The position numbers were made by a program, and so were the translations under genes. Below the pieces are notes generated by a model. It did no database searches, was not told the DNA's origin, and saw only the letters and a list, made by a program, of their open reading frames with translations. A stretch of DNA of 64,000 nucleotides, from contig JAKFFG010000027.1 in NCBI GenBank assembly GCA_036675275.1, positions 155,603 to 219,602 of the forward strand, given 5' to 3'. Source of the stretch: Pollutimonas sp036675275. GTDB lineage: Bacteria > Pseudomonadota > Gammaproteobacteria > Burkholderiales > Burkholderiaceae_B. Positions 8,555 to 17,208 of this stretch are shown one piece after another (position 1 is the first letter of the stretch; each line of letters opens with the position of its first letter).

Positions 8555-9502
8555 TCAGGAGGCCGTGTCTGGATGCAAGAGCCTGGACAAGATGTCGTCG
8601 GCTCCTTTTTGCAAGAGTTCGTGGGCAGCTTGCTCGCCCAACTGTACTGCCGACGCAACCGGACCCGAAACTTGGGAACGTACAATGCGCGACCCATCGG
8701 GCTCGGCAACGAGCGCATCCAGATGCAGTACGCCCTCATCCAACCTGGCGTACGCGGCCAGCGGCACCTGGCATGAACCGCCCAGAACACGCGAAACAGC
8801 GCGTTCGGCCAATGTGCATGCCGTGGTTTCCGAACAGGCCAGCGGTGCAAGCCACCGATGCATGTCGCTGCGGTTTTCCAGGACTTCAATGCCCAAGGCG
8901 CCCTGGCCCGCAGCCGGCAGACTTTGTTCGACCGACAAACAGCTGCGGATACGGGATTCGAGCCCCAGCCTTTTCAAGCCCACGGCAGCCAGAATGATGG
9001 CGGAGTAATCGCCGCGATCGAGCTTGCCAAGACGGGTATCCAGATTTCCGCGCAGCGGCTGTATCTTCAAATGAGGGTAAAGCTGGCGGATCTGCGACTC
9101 GCGGCGCAGGCTGGAGGTGCCGACGACGGCGCCCGCCGGCATATCGTCAAGTGATGCGTAGTCGTTGGAAACGAAGGCATCGCGCGGATCGTCGCGCTCC
9201 AGGATGACAGGCAATGCAAACGGGCTCTGCATGTCGACCGGCACGTCTTTCAGGGAATGGACGGCCAGGTCGGCACGGCCGTCGAGCAAGGCCGTTTCCA
9301 GTTCTTTGACGAACAAGCCTTTTCCGCCGATCTTCGACAGTGTGCGGTCAAGGATCTGGTCTCCCCGGGTCGTCATGGTCAACAAAGTGACCTGGCAATC
9401 GGGATAAAGAACCTGGAGACGGTCGCGGACATGCTCGGCTTGCCACAAGGCAAGCCGACTGGCACGGGTCGCAATGACCAACGTAGCGGGTACTAGCGTC
9501 AT
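8555..9502 (-). CDS. hemC: Hydroxymethylbilane synthase (porphobilinogen deaminase)
   Basis: A 315-residue cytoplasmic enzyme that polymerises four porphobilinogens into hydroxymethylbilane. Key features are visible: RASRLALWQAEHV at the N-terminus, the catalytic aspartate in VHSLKDVP (D86), GTSSLRRESQ near residue 128, and the cofactor-attachment cysteine in LGGSCQVPLAAYA (C244), which carries the dipyrromethane. It is the first gene of the leftward hemC-hemD-hemX-hemY-ppa run. Its ATG is only 3 bases downstream of the stop of the small membrane ORF and shortly after terC, so read-through from terC is possible. Confidence 0.97.
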   Translation of the reverse strand: MTLVPATLVIATRASRLALWQAEHVRDRLQVLYPDCQVTLLTMTTRGDQILDRTLSKIGGKGLFVKELETALLDGRADLAVHSLKDVPVDMQSPFALPVILERDDPRDAFVSNDYASLDDMPAGAVVGTSSLRRESQIRQLYPHLKIQPLRGNLDTRLGKLDRGDYSAIILAAVGLKRLGLESRIRSCLSVEQSLPAAGQGALGIEVLENRSDMHRWLAPLACSETTACTLAERAVSRVLGGSCQVPLAAYARLDEGVLHLDALVAEPDGSRIVRSQVSGPVASAVQLGEQAAHELLQKGADDILSRLLHPDTAS

Positions 9503-9505
9503 GCC

Positions 9506-9634
9506 CTAGCCTGCCAGTTGGTTGAATACGATGGCCAGAATAATCCCGATGACCGCCAGGATGAACAGGCCTTGCAGAAGGCTCAGTCCTGATTCGTCGG
9601 GCTTTTTACGCCCTGAGTGTTTAAACAGGCCCAT
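9506..9634 (-). CDS. 42-residue single-pass membrane protein
   Basis: A short ORF of 42 codons with a basic head (MGLFKHSGRKKPDESG) followed by one hydrophobic helix (LQGLFILAVIGIILAIVFNQL). Its start overlaps the last 14 bases of terC in another frame and its stop is 3 bases before hemC. The tight fit between two real genes and the clear positive-inside membrane helix support translation, but I recognise no family. It could be an accessory to the TerC-like protein. Confidence 0.5.
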   Translation of the reverse strand: MGLFKHSGRKKPDESGLSLLQGLFILAVIGIILAIVFNQLAG

Positions 9635-10340
9635 GTGCTTTTTCCTTGGCAGTGGTTTTGCGGTTGGCTATCCATTTTCCGATAAGGACCACCAGCAACG
9701 CACCGATTACTTCAGCAGCCAGCTTGACCGTACCGGGAACCACGCCCCACTGATTCTGTACAACAATGTCGGTAACGACCATGCCGCCGGCGATCCAGCC
9801 CAGCAAGCCCGCGCCCAATGTGACCACCAGAGGGAAGCGATCGATAAGCTTCAGAACAATTGTGCTGCCCCAGATGATGATAGGCACGCTGACTAGCAGA
9901 CCGAAGATTACATAGCCCAGTTGATGGTCGGGAATGGTGTTTTGCGCCGCGCCGGCGATAGCAATGACGTTATCCAGGCTCATGACGAAATCGGCGATGA
10001 TGATGGTCTTGACCGCGGCCCAGATCGAGGCGTTGGCCTTGATATTGTCGTGATGGCCGTCTTCCGGGACCAGCAGCTTGATACCGATCCACAGCAGCAG
10101 CAAGCCGCCTACGATCTTGAGGAAAGGAATGGCCAGCAATGTGAGGGCGAAGGCAATGAGCACGACACGCAGGAAGATAGCACCTGCCGTACCCCAGAGA
10201 ATTCCTTGAACGCGTTGCTTGGGGCCCAAATTGCGGCACGCCAGGGCAATGACGACGGCATTGTCGCCGCCCAGCAAGATATCGATCATCACGATCTGAA
10301 ATAGTGCGCCCCAATGCAGCGTGTCAATAAACTCTAACAT
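9621..10340 (-). CDS. TerC-family integral membrane protein
   Basis: A 239-residue inner-membrane protein with about seven helices. TerC family signatures are ILLGGDNAVVIALACRNL near residue 20 and ADFVMSLDNVIAIAGAA near residue 135; each places acidic and asparagine residues inside a membrane helix and is thought to bind a metal ion. Members include Alx and MeeY/YoaE-like manganese exporters and tellurite-associated proteins, so a role in metal efflux, perhaps manganese, is plausible but inferred. An AGGA ribosome-binding site lies 8 bases before the ATG. A terminator-like hairpin sits in the leader at 10371-10400. Confidence 0.9.
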   Translation of the reverse strand: MLEFIDTLHWGALFQIVMIDILLGGDNAVVIALACRNLGPKQRVQGILWGTAGAIFLRVVLIAFALTLLAIPFLKIVGGLLLLWIGIKLLVPEDGHHDNIKANASIWAAVKTIIIADFVMSLDNVIAIAGAAQNTIPDHQLGYVIFGLLVSVPIIIWGSTIVLKLIDRFPLVVTLGAGLLGWIAGGMVVTDIVVQNQWGVVPGTVKLAAEVIGALLVVLIGKWIANRKTTAKEKAHGPV

Positions 10341-10370
10341 GTGAATTCCTGTGTATTCTTGAAAAGCGAT

Positions 10371-10400
10371 AAAAAGCCCCGGCTAGGTTTGTACCGAGGC
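10371..10400 (-). terminator. Terminator-like hairpin in the terC leader
   Basis: On the minus strand, arms GCCTCGG (10394-10400) and CCGGGGC (10376-10382) pair with one G-U and are followed by T5. It lies 30 bases before terC and after the stronger sucD terminator, so it could be a second sucCD terminator or an attenuator in the terC leader. Confidence 0.65.
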
Positions 10401-10453
10401 AAACATAACAAGCTATTGTAATTCAGCTTTGAAATCGGCCTTGCAGTCGCCCG

Positions 10454-10491
10454 AAAAAAAAGCCCGTGCTGGCTATGAAAGCAGCACGGGC
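10454..10491 (-). terminator. Intrinsic terminator after sucD
   Basis: On the minus strand a perfect 10-bp stem (10482-10491 with 10462-10471, 10-base loop) is followed by eight T residues. It sits about 20 bases after the sucD stop and ends the sucCD unit. Confidence 0.93.
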
Positions 10492-10511
10492 CTTGCTACT
10501 GGCGAATCTTC

Positions 10512-11393
10512 TTATAGTACGGATTTGAGCAGTTTGCCCATTTCCGAAGGATCGCGCGTAGTGCGAATGCCGCATGCTTCCATGATCTCGAGCTTGGCAT
10601 CGGCCGTATCGGCCCCGCCGGAAATCAGCGCGCCGGCGTGACCCATGCGCTTGCCTGCAGGAGCCGTAACCCCAGCGATAAAGCCTACAACCGGCTTGGT
10701 CATGTTGTCTTTAGCCCATTCAGCCGCATTGACTTCATCAGGACCGCCGATTTCGCCGATCATGACGACCGCATCGGTGTCTGGATCGTCATTGAACAGC
10801 TTGAGAATATCGATATGCTTCAGGCCGTTGATTGGATCGCCGCCAATGCCCACGGCCGTCGACTGGCCCAGGCCCAGTTCGGTGAGCTGTGCAACCGCTT
10901 CGTAGGTGAGCGTGCCGGAGCGGCTGACCACGCCGATACGGCCCTTGCGGGAAATATGGCCGGGCATGATGCCGATTTTCAATTCGTCGGGTGTAATCAG
11001 GCCGGGACAATTGGGTCCGAGCACCAGGGCGGTCTTGTTCTGCTCGCGCATGCGATTGCGCAGTTCAAGCATGTCGCGCACCGGGATGCCTTCCGTGATG
11101 CAGATGACCAGGTCCAGGTCGGCGTCTACGGCTTCCCAGATGGCCGCGGCAGCGCCTGCCGGCGGAACATAGATAACGGAAACCGTGGCACCGGTTTGCG
11201 CTTTGGCATCTTTGACGGTACCGAAAATGGGCACGCCTTCGAAGTTCTCGCCGGCCTTCTTGGGATGCACGCCTGCCACGAACGCCGCCTTACCGTTGGC
11301 GTATTCGCGGCACATGTGAGTATGGAATTGACCGGTCTTGCCGGTAATCCCTTGGGTAATGACTTTAGTGTCTTTGTTGATCAAAATCGACAT
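10512..11393 (-). CDS. sucD: Succinate-CoA ligase (ADP-forming) alpha subunit
   Basis: A 293-residue subunit of succinyl-CoA synthetase. The CoA-binding Rossmann start is MSILINKDTKVITQGITGKTGQFH. The phosphorylated active-site histidine lies in GKRMGHAGALISGG near residue 247. With SucB it interconverts succinyl-CoA and succinate with substrate-level phosphorylation in the TCA cycle. It follows sucC after 22 bases and ends at the terminator at 10454. Confidence 0.98.
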   Translation of the reverse strand: MSILINKDTKVITQGITGKTGQFHTHMCREYANGKAAFVAGVHPKKAGENFEGVPIFGTVKDAKAQTGATVSVIYVPPAGAAAAIWEAVDADLDLVICITEGIPVRDMLELRNRMREQNKTALVLGPNCPGLITPDELKIGIMPGHISRKGRIGVVSRSGTLTYEAVAQLTELGLGQSTAVGIGGDPINGLKHIDILKLFNDDPDTDAVVMIGEIGGPDEVNAAEWAKDNMTKPVVGFIAGVTAPAGKRMGHAGALISGGADTADAKLEIMEACGIRTTRDPSEMGKLLKSVL

Positions 11394-11415
11394 TTACAGA
11401 TCCTCGGCAGTATTC

Positions 11416-12576
11416 TTATTTCGCGGCGGCTACGACTTTGGTCGCGGCTTCGGCCATGGTGTCAGCGCTGATGATAGGCAGGCCCGACTCAGCCAGCAAT
11501 TTCTTGCCAAGCTCTTCGTTGGTGCCCTTCATGCGCACAACCAGCGGCACGCTGAGGTTGACGGCTTTGCATGCGGCAATGACGCCTTCGGCAATGACAT
11601 CGCAACGCATGATGCCGCCGAAAATGTTTACCAGAATGGCTTTGACGCCTTCGTTCTTGAGCATGATCTTGAACGCCTCGGTCACTTTCTCGGCCGTTGC
11701 GCCACCGCCCACGTCAAGGAAGTTGGCCGGCTCGCCGCCAAACAGCTTGATCGTGTCCATGGTTGCCATGGCAAGGCCCGCGCCGTTGACCAGGCAGCCG
11801 ATGTTGCCGTCGAGCTGGATATAAGCCAGATCGAACTTGCTGGCTTCGATTTCCGCAGGGTCTTCTTCGGCCAGATCGCGGTATTCGACGATTTCCGGAT
11901 GACGGTACAAGGCGTTGGAATCGAAGTTGAACTTGGCGTCCAGAGCAATGATATCGCCCGAGTTGGTGAGAATCAGCGGGTTGATTTCAGCAAGCGAGGC
12001 GTCGGTTTCCCAGTAGGCCTTGTAAAGCTTCTGGAATTCGGCCGCGGCCTTGTCCACGGAGGCGTCGGGAACGCCAATACCGCGAGCCAGCTCGGCAGCT
12101 TCCTTGTCGGTGAGCCCGGTCTTGGGATCGACAAATACTTTCAGGATTTTCTCGGGTGTTTTTTCAGCGACTTCTTCGACGTCCATGCCGCCTTCGCTCG
12201 ACGCCATTACGCATACGCGCTGCGTGCCGCGATCGGTGACGATGCCAACGTAGTATTCTTTCTTGATGTCGGCGCCTTCTTCAATAAGCAGGCGGCCCAC
12301 TTTCTGGCCTTCGGGGCCGGTCTGGTGTGTAACCAGCTGCATGCCCAGAATTTCGGACGACAGCTGACGTACTTCGTCGATCGAGCGACCCAGCTTCACG
12401 CCACCGCCCTTGCCACGGCCACCCGCGTGAATTTGCGCCTTGACCACCCATACCGGGCCACCCAGCTTCTCGGCGGCGGCGACGGCCTCTTCGACGGAAA
12501 ACGCCGGAATTCCGCGTGGCACAGCAACGCCAAATTTCCTCAGCAGTTCCTTGCCTTGATACTCGTGAATTTTCAT
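11416..12576 (-). CDS. sucC: Succinate-CoA ligase beta subunit
   Basis: A 386-residue ATP-grasp subunit that binds nucleotide and succinate. It starts MKIHEYQGKELLRKFGVAVPRG as is canonical, has the ATP-grasp lysine region VWVVKAQIHAGGRGKGGGVKL, the metal-binding ALDAKFNFDSNALYRH near residue 212, and the succinate-binding NIFGGIMRCDVIAEG near residue 320. It is the first gene of sucCD. An 86-base gap separates it from the DUF2889 gene upstream, so it may have its own promoter there. Confidence 0.98.
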   Translation of the reverse strand: MKIHEYQGKELLRKFGVAVPRGIPAFSVEEAVAAAEKLGGPVWVVKAQIHAGGRGKGGGVKLGRSIDEVRQLSSEILGMQLVTHQTGPEGQKVGRLLIEEGADIKKEYYVGIVTDRGTQRVCVMASSEGGMDVEEVAEKTPEKILKVFVDPKTGLTDKEAAELARGIGVPDASVDKAAAEFQKLYKAYWETDASLAEINPLILTNSGDIIALDAKFNFDSNALYRHPEIVEYRDLAEEDPAEIEASKFDLAYIQLDGNIGCLVNGAGLAMATMDTIKLFGGEPANFLDVGGGATAEKVTEAFKIMLKNEGVKAILVNIFGGIMRCDVIAEGVIAACKAVNLSVPLVVRMKGTNEELGKKLLAESGLPIISADTMAEAATKVVAAAK

Positions 12577-12662
12577 TTATTACCTGTCAGAACGTAAAGA
12601 ATTAGAAAAAGAACCCGTGCGCCGGTGCCCGCGATCGGGGTCAGTCGCCCCATGAGGAATGC

Positions 12663-13244
12663 CTATTCGCACTTTGCCTCGACTTTCGGTGTTTTATACC
12701 ACTGGGGATAGAACTCTTTTGCAACGGGACCATCCAGCCTGAGGGCATGACAGCCTTCGAGCTGGAACGGACGCTTCTGCTTCTGGCCCGGCGCCAATTG
12801 TTCTTGGCGGCGTTTATTGGCCATGGTTTGAATCGCAACCGTCGGCAAGAGATACGACAGCTCTGTCATGTGGCTACAGCCTGCTGTTCTGCCAAAACGG
12901 TCTTTCACCGTCTGGCGGAAGTTACGCAGCAGATTCATGCCAACGAGATTGCGGTAATCCGGAGCGATGGCGCTGCAGTTCTCGTTGTATGGAGCTGCGT
13001 CGTAATCGGCGACAGCATCCGTGATCGAAAACTGATCGTCGATCGTAACGCGAAGATGCATATGATGAACAGGATCGCCGGCGCGGTGTGTGGATGCGCC
13101 GTCCCTGACTGGGAAATCATAAGCCTTGACATCGATGAGCTCGGCTTCGAGGTCCCAGTTTCCGTCCTCCCGGGCAAACGAGCTCACGCGTATGGAACGC
13201 GTGTGCATTGGTTCGCGGGCAATCTTGGGAGAAGGCAATGGCAT
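12663..13244 (-). CDS. DUF2889 family protein
   Basis: A 193-residue protein recognisable as DUF2889 by MHTRSIRVSSFAREDGNWDLEAELIDVKAYDF, the MHLRVTIDDQFSITDA strand, and the Cys-containing segment FGRTAGCSHMTELSYLLPTVAIQTM. The function is unknown; the H, C and D residues could bind a metal. Neither ATG candidate (13244 or 13208) has a strong ribosome-binding site; the longer form was kept. This gene commonly lies near recX and sucC in Alcaligenaceae, and metE/metR appear inserted between it and recX here. Confidence 0.8.
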   Translation of the reverse strand: MPLPSPKIAREPMHTRSIRVSSFAREDGNWDLEAELIDVKAYDFPVRDGASTHRAGDPVHHMHLRVTIDDQFSITDAVADYDAAPYNENCSAIAPDYRNLVGMNLLRNFRQTVKDRFGRTAGCSHMTELSYLLPTVAIQTMANKRRQEQLAPGQKQKRPFQLEGCHALRLDGPVAKEFYPQWYKTPKVEAKCE

Positions 13245-13275
13245 TTACAGAAAAACGTATATTGCGATAAACCCT

Positions 13276-15630
13276 CTAAGTATAGCGCAGTGCCTGGGCC
13301 GCACCGACCATCTTGATCAGCGCCGCCTCCGTTTCCGGCCACCCGCGAGTCTTCAGTCCGCAGTCGGGGTTGACCCAAAGGCGTTGCGGATCCAGTCTTT
13401 TCGCCGCTTTTTGCATCAGCTCGACCATCCACTTGGTATCGGGAATGTTGGGCGAGTGAATATCGTAAACGCCCGGGCCGATGTCGTTGGGGTACTGGAA
13501 GTCCTCGAACGCCGCCAATAGTTCCATATTCGAGCGCGAGGTCTCTATAGTGATGACGTCCGCATCCATTGCCGCAATGGCTTCGATAATGTCGTTGAAC
13601 TCCGAGTAGCACATATGCGTATGTATTTGCGTTTCGTCCCCGACGCCGCTGGTCGACAGGCGGAAGCAGTCCACCGCCCAATCCAGATAGTGTTGCCAGT
13701 CGCTGCGGCGCAAAGGCAAGCCTTCCCGAAACGCAGGTTCATCGATCTGGATGACGGCGATGCCCGCTGCCTCGAGATCCACCACTTCCTGGCGCAAGGC
13801 CAGCGCCAACTGGCGGCAAGTTGTTTCCCTGGGCTGGTCATCGCGGACGAACGACCATTGCAGTATGGTCACCGGACCGGTCAACATGCCTTTTACCGGC
13901 TTTTCGGTAAGCGACTGCGCATAGGCGGACCAGGCCACCGTCATTGGAGCTGGACGCGCAACATCGCCGAAAATAATAGGCGGCTTGACGCAGCGCGAGC
14001 CGTAGCTCTGGACCCAACCGTTCTGCGTGAAAGCGAAACCACCCAGCAACTCGCCGAAATACTCGACCATGTCATTGCGTTCGGCCTCGCCGTGCACCAG
14101 CACATCCAACCCTATCCTTTCCTGGAACCGTATGACGTGCTCGATTTCCTTGCGCATTGCCTCCTGGTAGGCCGAGTCGCTCAGCGCACCGCTCTTCCAG
14201 TCCCTGCGCGATACACGGATCTCGGATGTTTGAGGAAATGAGCCTATCGTGGTGGTCGGATAGGAAGGCAAACCGAGCTTTACCTGTTGCCGGGCAATAC
14301 GATGCGAAAACGGCGCCCGGTCACGGCACAGTTCGCTGGACGCTGCCAGATGTTTCTGCGTGACGCTGTTATGGATACGTGCCGAGCGCTGCCTGGCCTG
14401 CAAGGCAATACGCTGGTTCTGTAGTGCTGTTTGTGACGCGATCAACGGAGTGCCGGCCACCGGGGTGCCGGCCACCGGAATGCCGGCCACCGGACTGCCG
14501 GGTTGCGGGCTTTCGGAGAGAGAATCGGCCAGCCATGCCAATTCGTCCAGCTTTTGGGTGGCGAAAGATAGCCAGCCGCGCAGTTCGGCATCAAGGTCTT
14601 TCTCCGCATCGAGATCGACCGGCACGTGCAGCAAGGAACACGATGGGGCAAGCCACAAGCGGTCGCCCCGGCGGGCAGCAGCGGTCTCGACCAGCGCGCG
14701 GGCCTTGTCCAGATCGGTACGCCAGACATTGCGGCCATCGATTATGCCCAACGACAGGACCTGTTCGTCGCTCAAGACCGCAAGAACGTCGTCGAGCTGA
14801 TCCGGCGCACGCACCAAATCGATGTGCACTCCCTGCACCGGCAAGCCGTTCAGGACCTGGACGTTCTCCTGCAAATGCTGAAAGTATGTCGCAAGCAATA
14901 TCGGGACACCGGCCTGCGCCATTTCGTCGTACGCCAACTTGAACGCGTTCTGCCATGCCGGCGGCAGATCCAGTCCCAGAATAGGCTCGTCGATCTGCAC
15001 CCATTCAACGCCCAGCGCCTTGATTTGCTGCAGCACCTGCTTGTAGACGGGCAGCAAATTATTCAGCAGGTCGAGCTTGGCCGAATCACTAGCACCGTGA
15101 ACAAACGCGTCGCCTTTGCCCAGCCACAACCACGTCAGGGGACCGGGAATCACCGGTTTCACGCGATGTCCGAGCGCCTGCGCTTCTTCAATCTGGTCGA
15201 AAAGGTAACTGCGGGCAATGCGATAAGACTGGTTCGGCACCAGTTCGGGCACGATGTAGTGATAATTGGTGTCGAACCACTTGGTCATCTCGCAGGCCGC
15301 AGCCGGTGTGCCTTTTGGCGCGCGTCCACGTGCCATCCTGAAAAGCGTGTCCAGCTCGACCGTTTCAAGGCCAGACTGAGCAAAGCGCGCGGGCACAGCG
15401 CCCAGCAAAGTGGTCCACTCCAGTATCTGGTCGTACCATGCGAAGTCGCCAACGGGTACAAAATCCAGGCCCGAAGCGGCCTGCAGCTTCCAGTGGCGGG
15501 CACGCAGCTCTCGTCCGACATTCTCCAGGTCTTGCCCGGATTGCGCGCCAGACCAGTACGCCTCCAGGGCGCGCTTCAGTTCGCGCTGGACGCCGATACG
15601 GGGAAAGCCTAAATTATGAGTAATAGTCAT
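13276..15630 (-). CDS. metE: Cobalamin-independent methionine synthase
   Basis: A 784-residue 5-methyltetrahydropteroyltriglutamate-homocysteine methyltransferase that performs the last step of methionine synthesis without B12. The N-terminal barrel starts MTITHNLGFPRIGVQRELKRALE; the C-terminal barrel starts near LPSYPTTTIGSFPQTSEIR. The zinc ligands are visible in IHTHMCYSEF (His, Cys), VITIETSRS (Glu) and WVNPDCGLKTR (Cys). The hinge between the barrels carries an unusual tandem repeat, so the protein is slightly longer than the usual 750-760 residues. It is divergent from metR, with a MetR box between them. Confidence 0.97.
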   Translation of the reverse strand: MTITHNLGFPRIGVQRELKRALEAYWSGAQSGQDLENVGRELRARHWKLQAASGLDFVPVGDFAWYDQILEWTTLLGAVPARFAQSGLETVELDTLFRMARGRAPKGTPAAACEMTKWFDTNYHYIVPELVPNQSYRIARSYLFDQIEEAQALGHRVKPVIPGPLTWLWLGKGDAFVHGASDSAKLDLLNNLLPVYKQVLQQIKALGVEWVQIDEPILGLDLPPAWQNAFKLAYDEMAQAGVPILLATYFQHLQENVQVLNGLPVQGVHIDLVRAPDQLDDVLAVLSDEQVLSLGIIDGRNVWRTDLDKARALVETAAARRGDRLWLAPSCSLLHVPVDLDAEKDLDAELRGWLSFATQKLDELAWLADSLSESPQPGSPVAGIPVAGTPVAGTPLIASQTALQNQRIALQARQRSARIHNSVTQKHLAASSELCRDRAPFSHRIARQQVKLGLPSYPTTTIGSFPQTSEIRVSRRDWKSGALSDSAYQEAMRKEIEHVIRFQERIGLDVLVHGEAERNDMVEYFGELLGGFAFTQNGWVQSYGSRCVKPPIIFGDVARPAPMTVAWSAYAQSLTEKPVKGMLTGPVTILQWSFVRDDQPRETTCRQLALALRQEVVDLEAAGIAVIQIDEPAFREGLPLRRSDWQHYLDWAVDCFRLSTSGVGDETQIHTHMCYSEFNDIIEAIAAMDADVITIETSRSNMELLAAFEDFQYPNDIGPGVYDIHSPNIPDTKWMVELMQKAAKRLDPQRLWVNPDCGLKTRGWPETEAALIKMVGAAQALRYT
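14450..14505. repeat. 15-bp minisatellite in the metE hinge
   Basis: Three full and one partial 15-bp units (core TGCCGGCCACCGG, unit starts at 14450, 14465, 14480 and 14495). They are in frame with metE and encode repeats of the pentad P-V-A-G-T/I. The tract falls in the linker between the two barrels, where length changes are likely to be tolerated. Confidence 0.9.
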
Positions 15631-15720
15631 GTTAAGTCTTTATAAGATGAGTAGAAAATCAACTTGACCATTGTCACCGTATAATTCATTGAATCAAAAT
15701 CAAATCCAACATATATACAA

Positions 15721-15733
15721 TGAATATATTTCA
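15721..15733. promoter_or_regulatory. MetR binding site
   Basis: TGAA-TATAT-TTCA matches the MetR consensus TGAA-N5-TTCA exactly. It lies 17 bases before metR and 90 bases before metE, as expected for MetR autoregulation and homocysteine-dependent activation of metE. Confidence 0.85.
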
Positions 15734-15750
15734 TACTAGGACATCCCGCC

Positions 15751-16671
15751 ATGCTGCTTGAGATACGTCATCTGGAGACGCTCAGTGCCATCCGGGATGC
15801 GGGCAGCTTGCAGGAAGCAGCCGAGCGCCTGCATGTAACCCAATCCGCCCTTTCGCATCAACTCCGCGACCTCGAGGTGCGACTGAAGACCTCCCTACTG
15901 AACCGCCGCACCCGTCCCGCACGGCTGACCACCGCGGCTTTGCGCATCCTGATCCTGGCAGACGAAGTGCTGCCCCTGGTGAAGGCTACCGAACGAGAGC
16001 TTCAACATCTGGCTGCGGGACGCACGGGCCGACTCCACCTTGCTATTGACTGCCACTCCTGTTTCCAATGGCTCATGCCCGCGCTGGACGCCTTCCGGCA
16101 AGACTGGCCCGATGTCGCACTGGATTTGTCGGCCGCTTTCTCCTTTGCTCCGTTGCCGGCGCTGCTGCGCGGCGATCTTGACGTCGTCATTACATCAGAC
16201 CCTCAGGAGAGCGAGGCGGTGGAATATGTGCCTCTTTTCCGTTACGAATTGGTATTGGCGGTAGCGGCAGACCATGCCTTGTCGCAGCATAAATATATAG
16301 AACCCGAACAACTCTTGGACCAGGTATTGATTACCTATCCGGTGGAAAGGCAACGCCTGGACGTATTCACGGTGTTTCTGGATCCGGCAGGCGTAGAGCC
16401 TGCCGCGATTCGCAAGGCGGAATTGACCCCCGTCATTGTCCAATTGGTAGCCAGTCAGCGCGGGGTGGCGGCCCTTCCCAACTGGGCCTTGACTGAATAT
16501 TTGTCCCAGCCATGGCTACGCGTTTGCCATTTGGGTGAAAAAGGGGTCTGGCGAACCTTGTATGCCGCGCTGCGCAGCGAGGATATGCAAGCCGATTACC
16601 TTCAGGCTTTCCTGGCCCAGGCGCGAGACACCTGCTTCAAGACATTGACCGGGATAAAGGCCGTACGCTGA
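15751..16671 (+). CDS. metR: LysR-type activator of methionine genes
   Basis: A 306-residue LysR-type regulator. The winged helix-turn-helix is at residues 1-60 (IRHLETLSAIRDAGSLQEAAERLHVTQSALSHQLRDLE). The periplasmic-binding-like effector domain follows and in MetR senses homocysteine. The divergent metE and the perfect MetR box between them identify it as MetR rather than another LysR protein. The metR and recX stops face each other 15 bases apart. Confidence 0.95.
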   Translation: MLLEIRHLETLSAIRDAGSLQEAAERLHVTQSALSHQLRDLEVRLKTSLLNRRTRPARLTTAALRILILADEVLPLVKATERELQHLAAGRTGRLHLAIDCHSCFQWLMPALDAFRQDWPDVALDLSAAFSFAPLPALLRGDLDVVITSDPQESEAVEYVPLFRYELVLAVAADHALSQHKYIEPEQLLDQVLITYPVERQRLDVFTVFLDPAGVEPAAIRKAELTPVIVQLVASQRGVAALPNWALTEYLSQPWLRVCHLGEKGVWRTLYAALRSEDMQADYLQAFLAQARDTCFKTLTGIKAVR

Positions 16672-16686
16672 TGCTGGTAAGTTGGC

Positions 16687-17193
16687 CTATTGATCGGGCA
16701 AGTCGCCCAGGATGCGACGCAGGCATTCGGGAGAGAAACCGCGTGATGCAAGAAAGCGGAATTGCTTGGCGTATGCTTTGGCGTCTTCGGGCGCTTGGCC
16801 GAATTTTTTTTCCCAGACCATGCGGGCTCGGTCGACTTCGGTGTCGCGCAATTGCTGTTGGAGTTCGGAGATGGTTTCGTCGGCCAGGCCGTGCTGACGG
16901 AGTTCCTGGACGATAAGGCTGGCGCCTTTGGTATGCGCCCGCCTATGCACCAGGTTTTGCGCAAAACGTTGATTCGAAAGCCAGTTCTCGCGTTCGAGGT
17001 CGTTCAATAACTGATCGAGCTCGTCGGCGCTGCTTGCGTGCGGGGCAAGCTTGCGCCGCAACTCAAGGCGCGAGTTCTCGCGCCTTGAAAGCATGGCAAT
17101 GGCACGCGCCTTCAGGCTTGGTCCCTTTTTCTTGGGATTGCCGCCTTCAGGGTCCTCTTGAGACAAGGTTTCGAATTCGTCGTCGGAGCGCAT
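16687..17193 (-). CDS. recX: Recombination regulator RecX
   Basis: A 168-residue RecX protein that binds RecA filaments and limits their extension. It has the helical repeat pattern of the family: KARAIAMLSRRENSRLELRRKL, then DELDQLLNDLERENWLSNQRFAQNLVHRR, then a final repeat with FLASRGFSPECLRRIL. It follows recA after 15 bases and is almost certainly transcribed with it under LexA control. Confidence 0.95.
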   Translation of the reverse strand: MRSDDEFETLSQEDPEGGNPKKKGPSLKARAIAMLSRRENSRLELRRKLAPHASSADELDQLLNDLERENWLSNQRFAQNLVHRRAHTKGASLIVQELRQHGLADETISELQQQLRDTEVDRARMVWEKKFGQAPEDAKAYAKQFRFLASRGFSPECLRRILGDLPDQ

Positions 17194-17208
17194 GACGGGC
17201 CTTGAAGA

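Noticed and set aside
10341..10511. yybP-ykoY manganese riboswitch before terC
   Set aside because: The conserved GGGGAGUAG-type element and its partner are not present in the leader; only terminator hairpins are seen.
11338..12597. Long plus-strand frame opposite sucC and similar frames opposite hem genes and the FAH-family gene
   Set aside because: These mirror GC-rich coding genes on the other strand, lack domain features, and the opposing frames are clear enzymes.
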